Assembly: GCA_016935885.1 (NCBI GenBank)
Contig: JAFGQA010000104.1
Location: forward strand, 1 to 39,037
Reading direction: 5' to 3'
Origin: Phycisphaerae bacterium
GTDB taxonomy: Bacteria > Planctomycetota > Phycisphaerae > UBA1845 > UTPLA1
Length of the DNA: 39,037 nt
This document shows positions 23,433-32,375 of this stretch, piece by piece. Numbering within the stretch: position 1 is the stretch's first letter; each line of letters opens with the position of its first letter. The position numbers and the translations under genes are program-made. The notes beneath the pieces are model-generated. The model was not told where the DNA came from, did not search any database, and saw nothing but the letters and a program-made list of their open reading frames with translations.

Positions 23433-25546
23433 TGCAGCGTGTGCAGGAGCTATGCCGGCGACTGAGGCCGGTGATGGGCCGAAAAGTCGATGCCTTGTGG
23501 AACGCCTATCTCGCTGATTCCGACGCGGATGGCAAGGCCGACATCGAGCAGACGCTTGAACTGTTGGCCGCCAAGCACCTCGGCACGAGCTACCAGCCGG
23601 ACCGATCGCCGTTCCCCCCGCCGCTCCGTGAGTTCGCTCAAGCCGGCGATGTACTGATCGGGCACGTCTCGTACGGGCACCGCGATTTGTACCCATTCCT
23701 TCTGAAGAGCGGTCGTCTGAAAGAGCACATCCTGGTTGCCGGAAGAAGCGGCTCGGGCAAGACAAACCTGACGTTCGTGCTGATGGACGGCATCATGGCT
23801 CGCGGCATCCGGGTCGTGGCGCTGGACTGGAAGCGAGGATATCGTGACCTGCTTGCGCTCCGCTCCGATCTTCGCATCTACACCGTCGGGCGACCCGTAT
23901 CGCCCTTTCGATTCAACCCTCTGATCCCGCCGCACGGTTGCGAACCGGGCACGTGGATCAAGCTGGTCGTCGACGTCATCGCTTCCGCTTACCTGGGCGG
24001 CGAGGGGGTCATCAGCCTGCTCGTGTCCGGCCTTCATCACCTGCACGGCGAGGCTGGGATGTTTGATGGATTCCCCAAACGCTGGCCCACGGTCACCGAT
24101 TTGTTGGCCTGGCTGCGGACCGTGAAGCTCAGGGGGCGAGCCGCCATGTGGCAGGCCTCCGCCGAGCGAATCCTGGTCGCGATGACTTACGGCGAGTTCG
24201 GCGCGGTCCTGAACACCCAGGACAACGGCCACGTTGAGCGCCTGCTCGATCACAACGTCGTCCTGGAGATGGACGGCTTGGCGAGTGCGTCCGACCGGGC
24301 CATGTTCTCCGAGGCCCTGACGCTGTACCTGTACCGGTTCCGATTGGTGCAGGGGCCGCGGGCGGAGCTGACCAACCTCATCATCCTGGAGGAGGCCCAT
24401 CACGTTCTTGCCCGCCGGGCGATCGAGACCAAGGAATCGGTTCTCGAAACCTCGATCCGTATGATCCGGCAGTACGGTCTTGGCTATGTTTTTGTTGATC
24501 AATCAGCATCCTTGCTCAGCAAGGTCGCATTCGCCAACTCGTACGCCACGCTGGCGCTCAGCCAGAAGCTCCGCGCCGACGTTCAGACCATGACCGGCGC
24601 CATGAACCTGACCGAGGAACAGCGTGATGCCCTCAGCACCCTCCCGATCGGCTCGGCCGTGGTACGGCTGGCCGACGAGTACCCCGAAGCTTTCCTGATC
24701 AAAGTGCCCCGTTGCCCGATCCGAGAGGGCTCCGTCTCCGATGAAGCCGTCCATGCCCACATGGCCGGTTATTCCGCCGAGTCCATGGCGAATAGTCGCC
24801 GGGACGGTGAACCACTGCCGGTTCCGGCTGTTCCCGTCACAGATAATAAGACCGAAGTCGTATCAGAAGCCCATGAAGATCCCCACCCACCATCCCCCAG
24901 AGATTGTCCGGCACGTGAGCCGGATCGTTCTCGTGAAGAGAACCGCCATCCACCCGAGGAAGCGCTCTCGCGGGAAGAGATCCGCTTCCTGGCGGATCTC
25001 ATCCGGCACCCGCTCTCGACTACGGTCTCCCGCTATCAACGGCTGCATCTATCCCGCCGGCGCGGCAACGCCGTTCGACAATCGCTTCAATCTTCCGGCT
25101 TGATCGAGGCTGTCCCCCTCGCCACGCGTTCCGGCCAGGTCGTCCTCTATCAACTGACGGACGAAGGCCGCTCGCTCTGCACAACCCTCGGCCTCGAACC
25201 CGGGCCTCGCCCGCGTGCGAGTGTTGAGCACGCCTTCTGGGTTCAACAGGCCGCCGCGCACTTCGAGCAACGCGGTTTCGACATCACGGCGGAGCACCCC
25301 GTACCCGGCGATGGCATCATCGATCTGTTGGCTACGCGCCCCGGTGAACGGGTCGCCATCGAGATCGAAACGGGCAAGTCGGATATCCGAGCCAACGTCA
25401 AGAAGCTGGGGGCAGCCGGCTTTGACCGACTGGTCCTCATCGCCACGTCGCCGGCGGCGGTTGATGCCTGTCAGTGTGCGCTGGCCCAGCCCGGGACCGC
25501 GAATCGGCCCGTCATCGAGCTATTCAGGTGGCTGGACGTGTCGTGA
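23429..25546 (+). CDS. HerA-type ATPase fused to winged helix and PD-(D/E)XK nuclease domain
   Basis: A 705-residue protein from ATG 23429, overlapping the partner gene's stop. Walker A is GRSGSGKT (105-112), followed by D-W-K-R-G-Y-R. Walker B is LIILEEAHH (317-325). Further motifs are R-Q-Y-G-L-G-Y-V-F-V-D-Q-S (347-359) and conserved L-S-Q-K-L-R-A-D. After a polar linker comes a winged helix (about 530-600), then a restriction-endonuclease-like domain (about 610-700) with D-G-I-I-D-L-L and V-A-I-E-I-E-T-G-K-S, giving the D...E-x-E-x-x-K catalytic set. Predicted DNA translocase plus nuclease. Same length and order as the protein at 11343-13451, so the two are paralogous modules. Confidence 0.88.
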   Translation: MMQRVQELCRRLRPVMGRKVDALWNAYLADSDADGKADIEQTLELLAAKHLGTSYQPDRSPFPPPLREFAQAGDVLIGHVSYGHRDLYPFLLKSGRLKEHILVAGRSGSGKTNLTFVLMDGIMARGIRVVALDWKRGYRDLLALRSDLRIYTVGRPVSPFRFNPLIPPHGCEPGTWIKLVVDVIASAYLGGEGVISLLVSGLHHLHGEAGMFDGFPKRWPTVTDLLAWLRTVKLRGRAAMWQASAERILVAMTYGEFGAVLNTQDNGHVERLLDHNVVLEMDGLASASDRAMFSEALTLYLYRFRLVQGPRAELTNLIILEEAHHVLARRAIETKESVLETSIRMIRQYGLGYVFVDQSASLLSKVAFANSYATLALSQKLRADVQTMTGAMNLTEEQRDALSTLPIGSAVVRLADEYPEAFLIKVPRCPIREGSVSDEAVHAHMAGYSAESMANSRRDGEPLPVPAVPVTDNKTEVVSEAHEDPHPPSPRDCPAREPDRSREENRHPPEEALSREEIRFLADLIRHPLSTTVSRYQRLHLSRRRGNAVRQSLQSSGLIEAVPLATRSGQVVLYQLTDEGRSLCTTLGLEPGPRPRASVEHAFWVQQAAAHFEQRGFDITAEHPVPGDGIIDLLATRPGERVAIEIETGKSDIRANVKKLGAAGFDRLVLIATSPAAVDACQCALAQPGTANRPVIELFRWLDVS

Positions 25547-25668
25547 CCGGCAGGGTTCCGGCGCGAGCCGCGCGGCCTATCGCCGACTCTTCCGTGGGAA
25601 AGCAGAACGGGTCGCCCAGTTCGGACGGCCCGACTCTGTCCGGATTCTCAATCCACCGCTTCCAGCAC

Positions 25669-25700
25669 CAGCCTTGCAGGCTGCCCACGCTATGCGTGGG
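25669..25700. terminator. tandem hairpins between convergent genes
   Basis: cagcct-tgc-aggctg (25669-25683) is followed directly by cccacgc-tat-gcgtggg (25684-25700). They lie between the convergent stops at 25546 and 25721 and probably terminate both transcripts, though no T-run is visible. Confidence 0.55.
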
Positions 25701-25720
25701 TGGCTGCGAACCGGATCCGG

Positions 25721-28700
25721 CTATGGTTTCTCGGCGCGCCGCAGCAAGACGTCAAGGTCCCTGGCGTCCACGTCCCCGTCGCCGTCCGCGTCGAGTTCCG
25801 CCGGATAGTCCGGCGCCGACGGTTTGAGTCGCCATGTCTGATTCGGCGCGGCGTTCACATCGACCGGCGCCAGTTGCGACATTCCTGCGTCCCTATCGGC
25901 CTCATCCTCATCGCCGCGGTCCTTATCGCCGCCGCGGCCGCCGCAGGCCCCGGGGCTCCACGGCTCGAGGGTCGACGCCGCGTCGCCGCTGGAGTGGACC
26001 GTCACGCAGTACGGTCCTTCATAGCCGTGGAACTGCTCGGCGACGATGACGAGATAGCAGCCATCGCAGGGGAGCGCCAGGCTGATCTCGTTGGGCAACA
26101 CGCTGCGATCCATGCGATACACCCAGCAATCCCAGGGTGCCAGGCCGATGTTCGTCACGACCAGCGTCGCGCGGTCGTCACACCGCTCGCCATCCTCGAC
26201 TAGCCCGACGGTGACCTCCTCGCCGGCAGTGCCTTCAAAGATATACAGATCGGCGTCTAAACCCGGTGTGCCGCCCAACTCGTCGCACAACCCAACATCT
26301 ATGAGGACAGTCAGCGGCTCGGACGGCAGGCTGTACCAGCCTCCCTCGTCCTTCGCAGTGACCCTGACGTCGTAGGTTCCGGCCTCCAACCACGCATGAG
26401 ACGCGGTACACGTCTCCCCCAATTCAAATGGCCCAAGCCACTCAGTTTCTGTTCCGTCACCCCAATAGAACCGATAATAAAGCGCCTCGGCCTCCGGGTC
26501 TGTCGTGAGCGCACTATAAACGTACGGCAGAGCTACAAAACCTGACGTGGGTCCCAGGGGCGTCGTCGGACGGGTCGGCGCATAACCTAGGTTTAAGCTT
26601 ACGGGGATCGCCACTGGCTCCGCGCCGAACGCAAGAGTCCCCACGTACGTCCCTGACGGAAGTGCGTACGGTATTGCAATTGACACTCCGACGCGAAGCG
26701 CTCCACCGGCAGGAATCGTCGACGACGGTAGATCGAACACGACGTTTTCCGACGGAATCACGCCCGATTCGCCCACTAAGTCAGTGGCGCTTGCGAAAAG
26801 GCCCGTGTACTCCTCCTGACCGCCCACCTCCCGAGCCAACACGCCAGACTCTACGCACTCACCCGATCCGTATCCTGGCGCACAATGCTCAACAGGCAGT
26901 CTCGTCGGAAACACGGCGAGTTCCGCCGAACGCACCGGGACCTCCATCGCCAGTACGTCGTAGCTTGTCGCGATGCGCACTTCAGCGCCGAACACGGCAA
27001 CGTAGTACTCATGCTCCGCTGAGCCGGGGAGCTGTACGATTTCAGGTCGCGCTGTCGCTCCGCTATATGTGGCCCCTGGGATCTGTAACTCCACTTCACC
27101 CGTAGCATAGTTCATGCCGACGTGGCGATGAACTTCATCATAGATGTGGAGGTCCAGGTCATCCGCCTCCCACAGGAGGAGCAGTTCGCTGCCGTATATA
27201 CCACCGGCAGCGCCATACTCGTGCCAGGCCCACTGGTTTTGCTCGACCAGGCCAACTCCCACCGTCTCGAACGTTGCGGGCTGTGCGCGCCCTCGGCCCG
27301 ATTTCACCACCCGGAAGGTCGCACGCTCTGGGCCGAGAATGCACCGCCTTACCGATGGGGCCACGACTAACCACGCAGTCGCTAAATAATGCTCACTCCC
27401 GGTACTAGCATTATCTGGCAGTAGGCTAGACTCAACCACTTCCAGGTTCCACTGTTCCCCGGGGCCCACTATAGCACTTTCCGTTATGCCATAAGCCACG
27501 GGTAGGCCAACCGATCCCCGGTAAATCGGGCTAACCATCATATAGCCCATTACCTCCACGGCATCCGATGCTCCAGAGCCATTTGTCACAGTCATTGTCC
27601 CACTAAAGGACATTGTGGCCCTTCCCGCGGGAAGCTCCTGCGCGGCAGGAATTTCAATCTCCACCAACTGCGTGTATGCGCAGCTAGGAATATCGTAATC
27701 GAACGTGTCCAGGTATCCGACTGTTCGGAGCAGTAAGTTGCTAACCTTATTCGCCTCATCTACCGCCGAGTGGATTGCTTGGTAGCTGGTGGTCTTAAGC
27801 GTCTCATCAATGCTCGCTGAAATGAAGGATTCGCCGGACGTTATTACGCCGACAGCAAAGCAGGCCACCTGGGCCGCGGCCGCAACGCCCGCCGTCGCAA
27901 ACCATGACGCGACCTTGGCGATGCTGACACCGACCACCGCAGCGGTCGCCAGAATATCGACGGAATCGAACAAGTCCGAGCTGGCAATCTGATCATCCAA
28001 CGCGGCTAGCACATTCGCAGGCGATCCAAGCACCTCAGGGGCAAGAGCGTCGTGAATAGGAAAAGCAATGATTTCTCCATTGATCACGCTCCATTCCAAC
28101 TGAAAGCTGAGAGCATCAAGTGCCTCTAATACAAACGTTGTGGGATAGTCTTGTGGAAGCCCATTCTGGATGATGTGGTTTTTTAGGGTGTCGAATCGGC
28201 CAGAGATCAGTCCCTTGAGCCCAGCCAAGTCGGTATGCGGCGCGACGGAATCGCCATCGTAGTAGGCCGCCGTGTTAGCGACACACGCACGAACCGCGTT
28301 TGCGATGTCGTCCCGTGACCCGGTGTCCAGAACGTCTGCTCCCTCCTCGCTCTGTACCCAGTCATCTATTGCTTGCCATATCAGGCCGCTATCTACCAGC
28401 GCGCCTAGGTCGATGGCAAGGAACTTGAGTTGGGTGAAGGTGCTCGTAATCAGCTGCGCGATTTCATCGCTCAATCCTGTAGCAGCCTTCAGTTGTTGCC
28501 AGGTCATGGGGGCAGGGTTGGTCAAGAGCGTAGAGATTCCCGCACTGATTTGGATAATATACAGGAGCTGGTCCGGAAAGTCTCGAAGCTCGACAACGAC
28601 GTCAGCGTATTTGGTGGCCACGCGGTCGATCTGCTCGTCTAGAACCTGAAAAGCTACATCCTGTAAGTGGTTCAGAGCTGCCACAAGGTGCGGAACGGGG

Positions 28701-30130
28701 TCGGAAGTGTATGCGATCTGAAGAGTGCCTGTACCCGGGACAGTCCATGAATGCGCGCTCCCAAGCCGGATCTTGTAGGACCCGGCTCGTACCATGAGCG
28801 CCAAGGCCGATGTGCCGTCAGGACAGCCGGGCGCGTCGTCGTTGCAGCCGATGAGGTGGTCAGGGAGAAGGTGGCAGGCGACCGTGTCATAGACGGCGAT
28901 CTTCGTATCAAAGTCGGCAGCCCCGCAGGTGCTTAGGTAAAGGTGGCCAGCGGTGGGGACTACGAACCTATACCAGATGTCGTAGTATATCTGGTCGTCG
29001 TCTCCGCAGGCCGGCGTGGGTGGTCCGTCGGTCGTAGCGCTTTCGGTGCTGAACAAGACCGAGCCTTGACCGACCGTCCAGGCATTCGCGCAGTCGTCAT
29101 TAGCACCACCCGGGGGCAAAATGTCGACCTGAGCTGTGTCCAGGGCTGTAGCGCCTTGGTTGTCCTTGACCTGCAGTTTCGCGAGCCCGTGGTACTCGAC
29201 GTCATAGGTAAATGTCCAGTAAAGCGCCGGGAGCCAAGGCGAGTCCCAGTTTCCATCGTTGTCTATATCCCAGCGGAACTCGAGATCGTCACCCTCCGGG
29301 TCATAGCTCGCGGAGGCGTCGAACGTGATCTGTTGGTCGACCACGCCGGCGTACGGCCCGCCGGCGTCCGCCACCGGCGGCTGGTTTACACCCCCCATTT
29401 CCCAAAGGTCGTGGACCTCGTCCGGGCTCAGCGCCCGGTCGTAGATGCGCGGCTCGTCGATCCTGCCGTCGAAGTAGCAGCGGGCCCCCTGCTCCATACG
29501 GGCGATGTTCATGTTCTGCGTGCTGGCTGTGTAATAGCTGAAGTCGCTGTTGCTACCGCGCCACTCCCCATCGATGTAGAGCTGGAGCGCGGAGCCGTCA
29601 TACGTCCCGACAATGAGGTGCCAGTAGCCGTCGGCGATGTCCTCGAAGTCGAACACCGAGGCTTGATAGATGGTGCCGTCTCTGCCACCGACAGTGACGG
29701 CAGTGTAATTGCCGTAGGAGAACATCCCGATGCCCCGGGAGGAGCTGTACATGTTGTTGAGAATGTAAGGCTCCGAGCCCGAAATCGTTGTCCTGTTGAT
29801 CCAGGCGCAGAGGCTGAACGGCTGCGTGCCGCCGAACTGCGTAAACTGTCCGACGTTCACGTAGTCGTTGCTGCCGTCGAAGTCCAATGCGTAGTCCGAT
29901 GGGAAACCGGTGACTCCGGCGACCCAGGGGGGGCCGCCGTAGATGGTGCCGTCGTGGTTGCCGGCCACGTCCTCGGTCCACGTGCCCTGCCCTTCATTTA
30001 ACGGCCAATGCGCGATCAGACCCTCATTCAGGTCCGCCCACGCCGCCGCTGAGCCGAGCGCGAAACAGGCCAGAACCGCCGTGACGGTCGTGAGGACCAC
30101 GTGAGCGCCATAGCTATGCCGAGCTGTCAT
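25721..30130 (-). CDS. large secreted LamG/PKD protein with dockerin-like C-terminus
   Basis: A 1469-residue protein. ATG 30130 is preceded by AAAGGGG and begins a signal peptide (basic start, then LTTVTAVLACFALGSAAAWA, cleavage after AWA). Order: LamG/concanavalin-like domain (about 30-225), PKD-like domain (about 250-340), a domain starting N-D-D-C-A-N-A-W-T-V with G-D-D-D-Q-I-Y-Y-D-I-W-Y-R-F (about 345-475), a long region with a hydrophobic Ala/Val stretch, a second PKD-like domain near 1270-1350 (YWGDGTETEW...AGTYDVRVTAKD) and a PPC-like domain. It ends with a single dockerin-like loop L-D-A-D-G-D-G-D-V-D-A-R-D-L-D-V-L-L-R-R then TAG. Cell-surface or exported; likely binds carbohydrate or protein. 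It stands apart from the mobile modules. Confidence 0.85.
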   Translation of the reverse strand: MTARHSYGAHVVLTTVTAVLACFALGSAAAWADLNEGLIAHWPLNEGQGTWTEDVAGNHDGTIYGGPPWVAGVTGFPSDYALDFDGSNDYVNVGQFTQFGGTQPFSLCAWINRTTISGSEPYILNNMYSSSRGIGMFSYGNYTAVTVGGRDGTIYQASVFDFEDIADGYWHLIVGTYDGSALQLYIDGEWRGSNSDFSYYTASTQNMNIARMEQGARCYFDGRIDEPRIYDRALSPDEVHDLWEMGGVNQPPVADAGGPYAGVVDQQITFDASASYDPEGDDLEFRWDIDNDGNWDSPWLPALYWTFTYDVEYHGLAKLQVKDNQGATALDTAQVDILPPGGANDDCANAWTVGQGSVLFSTESATTDGPPTPACGDDDQIYYDIWYRFVVPTAGHLYLSTCGAADFDTKIAVYDTVACHLLPDHLIGCNDDAPGCPDGTSALALMVRAGSYKIRLGSAHSWTVPGTGTLQIAYTSDPVPHLVAALNHLQDVAFQVLDEQIDRVATKYADVVVELRDFPDQLLYIIQISAGISTLLTNPAPMTWQQLKAATGLSDEIAQLITSTFTQLKFLAIDLGALVDSGLIWQAIDDWVQSEEGADVLDTGSRDDIANAVRACVANTAAYYDGDSVAPHTDLAGLKGLISGRFDTLKNHIIQNGLPQDYPTTFVLEALDALSFQLEWSVINGEIIAFPIHDALAPEVLGSPANVLAALDDQIASSDLFDSVDILATAAVVGVSIAKVASWFATAGVAAAAQVACFAVGVITSGESFISASIDETLKTTSYQAIHSAVDEANKVSNLLLRTVGYLDTFDYDIPSCAYTQLVEIEIPAAQELPAGRATMSFSGTMTVTNGSGASDAVEVMGYMMVSPIYRGSVGLPVAYGITESAIVGPGEQWNLEVVESSLLPDNASTGSEHYLATAWLVVAPSVRRCILGPERATFRVVKSGRGRAQPATFETVGVGLVEQNQWAWHEYGAAGGIYGSELLLLWEADDLDLHIYDEVHRHVGMNYATGEVELQIPGATYSGATARPEIVQLPGSAEHEYYVAVFGAEVRIATSYDVLAMEVPVRSAELAVFPTRLPVEHCAPGYGSGECVESGVLAREVGGQEEYTGLFASATDLVGESGVIPSENVVFDLPSSTIPAGGALRVGVSIAIPYALPSGTYVGTLAFGAEPVAIPVSLNLGYAPTRPTTPLGPTSGFVALPYVYSALTTDPEAEALYYRFYWGDGTETEWLGPFELGETCTASHAWLEAGTYDVRVTAKDEGGWYSLPSEPLTVLIDVGLCDELGGTPGLDADLYIFEGTAGEEVTVGLVEDGERCDDRATLVVTNIGLAPWDCWVYRMDRSVLPNEISLALPCDGCYLVIVAEQFHGYEGPYCVTVHSSGDAASTLEPWSPGACGGRGGDKDRGDEDEADRDAGMSQLAPVDVNAAPNQTWRLKPSAPDYPAELDADGDGDVDARDLDVLLRRAEKP

Positions 30131-30260
30131 GACTGTACCCCTTTGCCGCAGTGCGGCGTTTGCGTGCCAAGGCGACATGGGCTTGGCACAATTGAAATGT
30201 TGTTTCGAGAACGGTGACCGCTTTCAAGGGCCCGCATCGACCTCCTCCTCTCGGAAGGCG

Positions 30261-30272
30261 GTCTGTACAGAC
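30261..30272. promoter_or_regulatory. 12-bp palindrome, candidate operator
   Basis: gtctgtacagac is a perfect palindrome. It lies 131 nt upstream of the secreted-protein start, inside a wider imperfect inverted repeat (gcggtc ... gaccgc, 30258-30282). It has the form of a dimeric repressor site; no cognate regulator is known. Confidence 0.35.
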
Positions 30273-30376
30273 TCATGACCGCCTCACTAAACGCGGCCGA
30301 CTGTACCTGCTGTGCTGGGCGTTGCGATCCTGGGGACGTGACTGGCAGCGCTAATACCCAAATGCGCTGATCCGTC

Positions 30377-30387
30377 GGGGGGGGGGG
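30377..30387 (+). repeat. G11 homopolymer
   Basis: Eleven consecutive G in a non-coding spacer. Such tracts slip during replication and sequencing. No frame clearly crosses it, so phase variation of a protein is not supported here. Confidence 0.7.
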
Positions 30388-30746
30388 CGCTGTGCGTCCT
30401 CTCCTCGGCGGGCTGGCACGTCCACCCGAGCCGTATCGCCAGCCCTGCTTCTGATAACCGGCATTTTGACGATGCCGCCCCTGCCGTGTCAAGGGCTCAT
30501 TCCGGCGAAAATCGTGTTCGGAACCGCTGGCGGAACTCTGGCGCCGGAAAGGTGGCCGCGCAGGCCGAACCACGAGAGACGTGACGCTTTGGGAGTCGGT
30601 CGCTAACCCCTTGCGGCGTCGTGCGATAGGACAAACAACACTTGAACGTCTCCGTCGGGGCGTTTCGCGTTGACCACGGGATCGGGGCCGATTTCGCTCT
30701 GGGCGGTTGGCCAGCGGGAGTAGCAGGCGGACCTGCGACCGCCGAA

Positions 30747-31133
30747 CTACGGCCGGTAGGCCGGCTTGCGGTCGAGGAGTTGCGTGACGCGCTCTGGCCA
30801 ACGAGGGCCACGCAAATCCGCTGCGTAGACGAACAGTGCGGGAATGTCGTTGCGCGCGTACGTGGCAACCTTGTGACGGATGCCGGCGGCGTAGCCCGGG
30901 ACGTCCATCATGCCGGCGTACTCGATGATCAAGCCGTTGTACGTCGGGAGCGAGAAATCAGGATGCCAGATCCGGTGGCGGCCGCGATCGTAAACCAGCG
31001 TGGGCTGCTCGTAGAAGAAGGGGATGCCGTAGCGATCGAGAAGTCGGCCGACTTGGGCTTCGCCGCGGGAACGGTACGGCGGTTCAAGTGGGCCAAGGCG
31101 GTCTTCCAGGCGGGTAGTCGGCGCGTAGTTCAC
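30747..31133 (-). CDS. PD-(D/E)XK-like nuclease domain protein
   Basis: A 128-residue protein whose ATG overlaps the stop of the upstream membrane gene (ATGA, 31130-31133). Motifs: S-R-G-E-A-Q-V-G-R-L-L-D-R-Y-G-I-P-F-F-Y-E-Q-P, then H-P-D-F-S-L-P, then L-I-I-E-Y-A-G-M, then Y-A-A-G-I-R-H-K-V-A-T-Y. This order (first-helix E, PDF, I-E-x-x-G, downstream K) is typical of small restriction-endonuclease-like proteins with the catalytic Lys moved to the following helix. Coupling to a membrane/coiled-coil protein and divergence from the Orc1/Cdc6 gene suggest a role in element DNA processing or defence. Confidence 0.65.
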   Translation of the reverse strand: MNYAPTTRLEDRLGPLEPPYRSRGEAQVGRLLDRYGIPFFYEQPTLVYDRGRHRIWHPDFSLPTYNGLIIEYAGMMDVPGYAAGIRHKVATYARNDIPALFVYAADLRGPRWPERVTQLLDRKPAYRP

Positions 31134-32206
31134 TCATGATTCACCTCGGCGGCTTGTTGGGCGGCGGCAGCGGCCGCGTCGAACAGCTTCTTCTCCGTTC
31201 GCCCGATCAGAGCGATCAACTTCGAGCAATGGTGCTGGGCCTTCTCGGCGGCTTTCAGCACGTCAACGAGTTTCTGAAAGTCGTGTTTGGCCAGCAGCGT
31301 CTCGGCCTCCTGCGTAAGGTCCCGGACACGACGCTCCGTGGCGGCGACGAGACGGTCGAGGCGTTCGATCCGCGCGTCAACGTTAAGTTCCTTGAATCGA
31401 GCTGCGAGTTCCTTGGCGACCTTGGCCTTCGCCGGGGGCGGCAACTTGCCGATGATACCGCGCAGCTCATCGATGCGGGCGATGTGTCCTCTGCGGAAGA
31501 AGTGGGCTTTCGTGCGCAGGCCGGCCATTCGGTTGGTGAGCCAGCCCTCCGCGGGGAGCATCCGGCGAAGCTGGAGCATGATGTCTTCTGCTTCCTGGGG
31601 GCGCTCATACAGCGTGCCCGCCTCTTGACGCAGATGGCGAAAGCCGCGCGTCAGCCGGTCGGAGGTGCTGCAGTCCTCGGTGAGGTTACTTATGTCGTTG
31701 CGAACGCTGTCGCACTCCGCCGCCGGGACGTGCATGTGCCTCACGTCGCCTTTGCGATGCATGAGGAACGCGAGGATGCCAACGGTGAGGGCTACGCCGG
31801 CGATCGTCTGCATGATCTCAGGTGCGCCGGGCCAGTCGATACCCACGGTCCAGCCTACCAGGATACAGGCGCCCAGGGCGATGCCGGCGCCAGCCCAGTT
31901 GCCGCCCACGTGGCGGATGGATTGGTAGATCACGCCGGCCAGGACGATGACTGCGAAGCCGACGGCGACCGGTCCGAGATTCCGGATCGAGATGCCGTTG
32001 GCTTGCTCCCACCAGACCAGGCCCGCTGAAAGGGCCGCGCCGAGCGATGCCGATACGGCGATGGCTGGGCGCGGGGAGCCGAGGCGTCGGCCAAGCGCGG
32101 CGTAGATCAAAGCGGTGAAAAACGTGAACGAGAGAGCGAAGTCGGCGAGCACCGTCTCCAGCCAGTCACCGGAGAGCAGGTATTCGACAAGGTTCGAGCG
32201 GGCCAT
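31130..32206 (-). CDS. membrane protein with cytosolic coiled-coil domain
   Basis: A 358-residue protein from ATG 32206. About five hydrophobic helices occupy residues 15-152. Residues 165-350 are soluble, highly charged and helical, with heptad-like stretches (E-R-R-V-R-D-L-T-Q-E-A-E-T-L-L-A-K) and an Ala-rich end. The promoter is unusual: TATATATAT is centred 27 nt before the ATG with no nearby ribosome site, so the mRNA may be leaderless. The gene overlaps the downstream nuclease-like gene by 4 nt, so the two products probably act together at the membrane. Family not recognised. Confidence 0.7.
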   Translation of the reverse strand: MARSNLVEYLLSGDWLETVLADFALSFTFFTALIYAALGRRLGSPRPAIAVSASLGAALSAGLVWWEQANGISIRNLGPVAVGFAVIVLAGVIYQSIRHVGGNWAGAGIALGACILVGWTVGIDWPGAPEIMQTIAGVALTVGILAFLMHRKGDVRHMHVPAAECDSVRNDISNLTEDCSTSDRLTRGFRHLRQEAGTLYERPQEAEDIMLQLRRMLPAEGWLTNRMAGLRTKAHFFRRGHIARIDELRGIIGKLPPPAKAKVAKELAARFKELNVDARIERLDRLVAATERRVRDLTQEAETLLAKHDFQKLVDVLKAAEKAQHHCSKLIALIGRTEKKLFDAAAAAAQQAAEVNHE

Positions 32207-32228
32207 GCGCAGGCTGAAGGCCCGCTCC

Positions 32229-32237
32229 TATATATAT
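32229..32237 (-). promoter_or_regulatory. archaeal-type TATA box
   Basis: TATATATAT, centred at 32233, is 27 nt upstream of the ATG at 32206. That is the TBP-box distance seen for archaeal leaderless transcripts. The surrounding DNA is very GC-rich, so the patch stands out. Confidence 0.45.
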
Positions 32238-32357
32238 GTTGCGGTTCACGCCGCCTCCGGCATGGCGGGCGGCCGGGGCGCCCACCGCGCGGGGGGCTCG
32301 TGTTGTTACGCGCGAGGGACAGGAAAGACATAAGTAGGACCACGGTTTACGCATGGG

Positions 32358-32372
32358 GCGGAGTTGACGCGT
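32358..32372 (+). repeat. 15-nt ORB-like motif, copy 1
   Basis: gcggagttGacgcgt, immediately upstream of the Orc1/Cdc6 ATG and itself flanked by catggg/cccatg. It is identical to copies 2 and 3 except at the ninth base. It could be a binding site for the initiator and an autoregulatory operator. Confidence 0.7.
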
Positions 32373-32375
32373 CCC

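Larger units (their letters stand above)
30131..30746. other. non-coding spacer between secreted protein and nuclease-like gene
   Basis: No credible gene in about 600 nt. It contains a 12-bp palindrome at 30261-30272 and an 11-G homopolymer at 30377-30387. It includes the upstream region of the secreted-protein gene (minus) and the 3' side of the gene at 30747. Confidence 0.5.

Noticed and set aside
23450..24502. 350-codon minus-strand frame
   Set aside because: Antisense of the HerA gene, which has clear Walker motifs on plus.
28943..30001. 352-codon plus-strand frame, Val/Arg-rich
   Set aside because: Antisense of the LamG/PKD part of the secreted protein.
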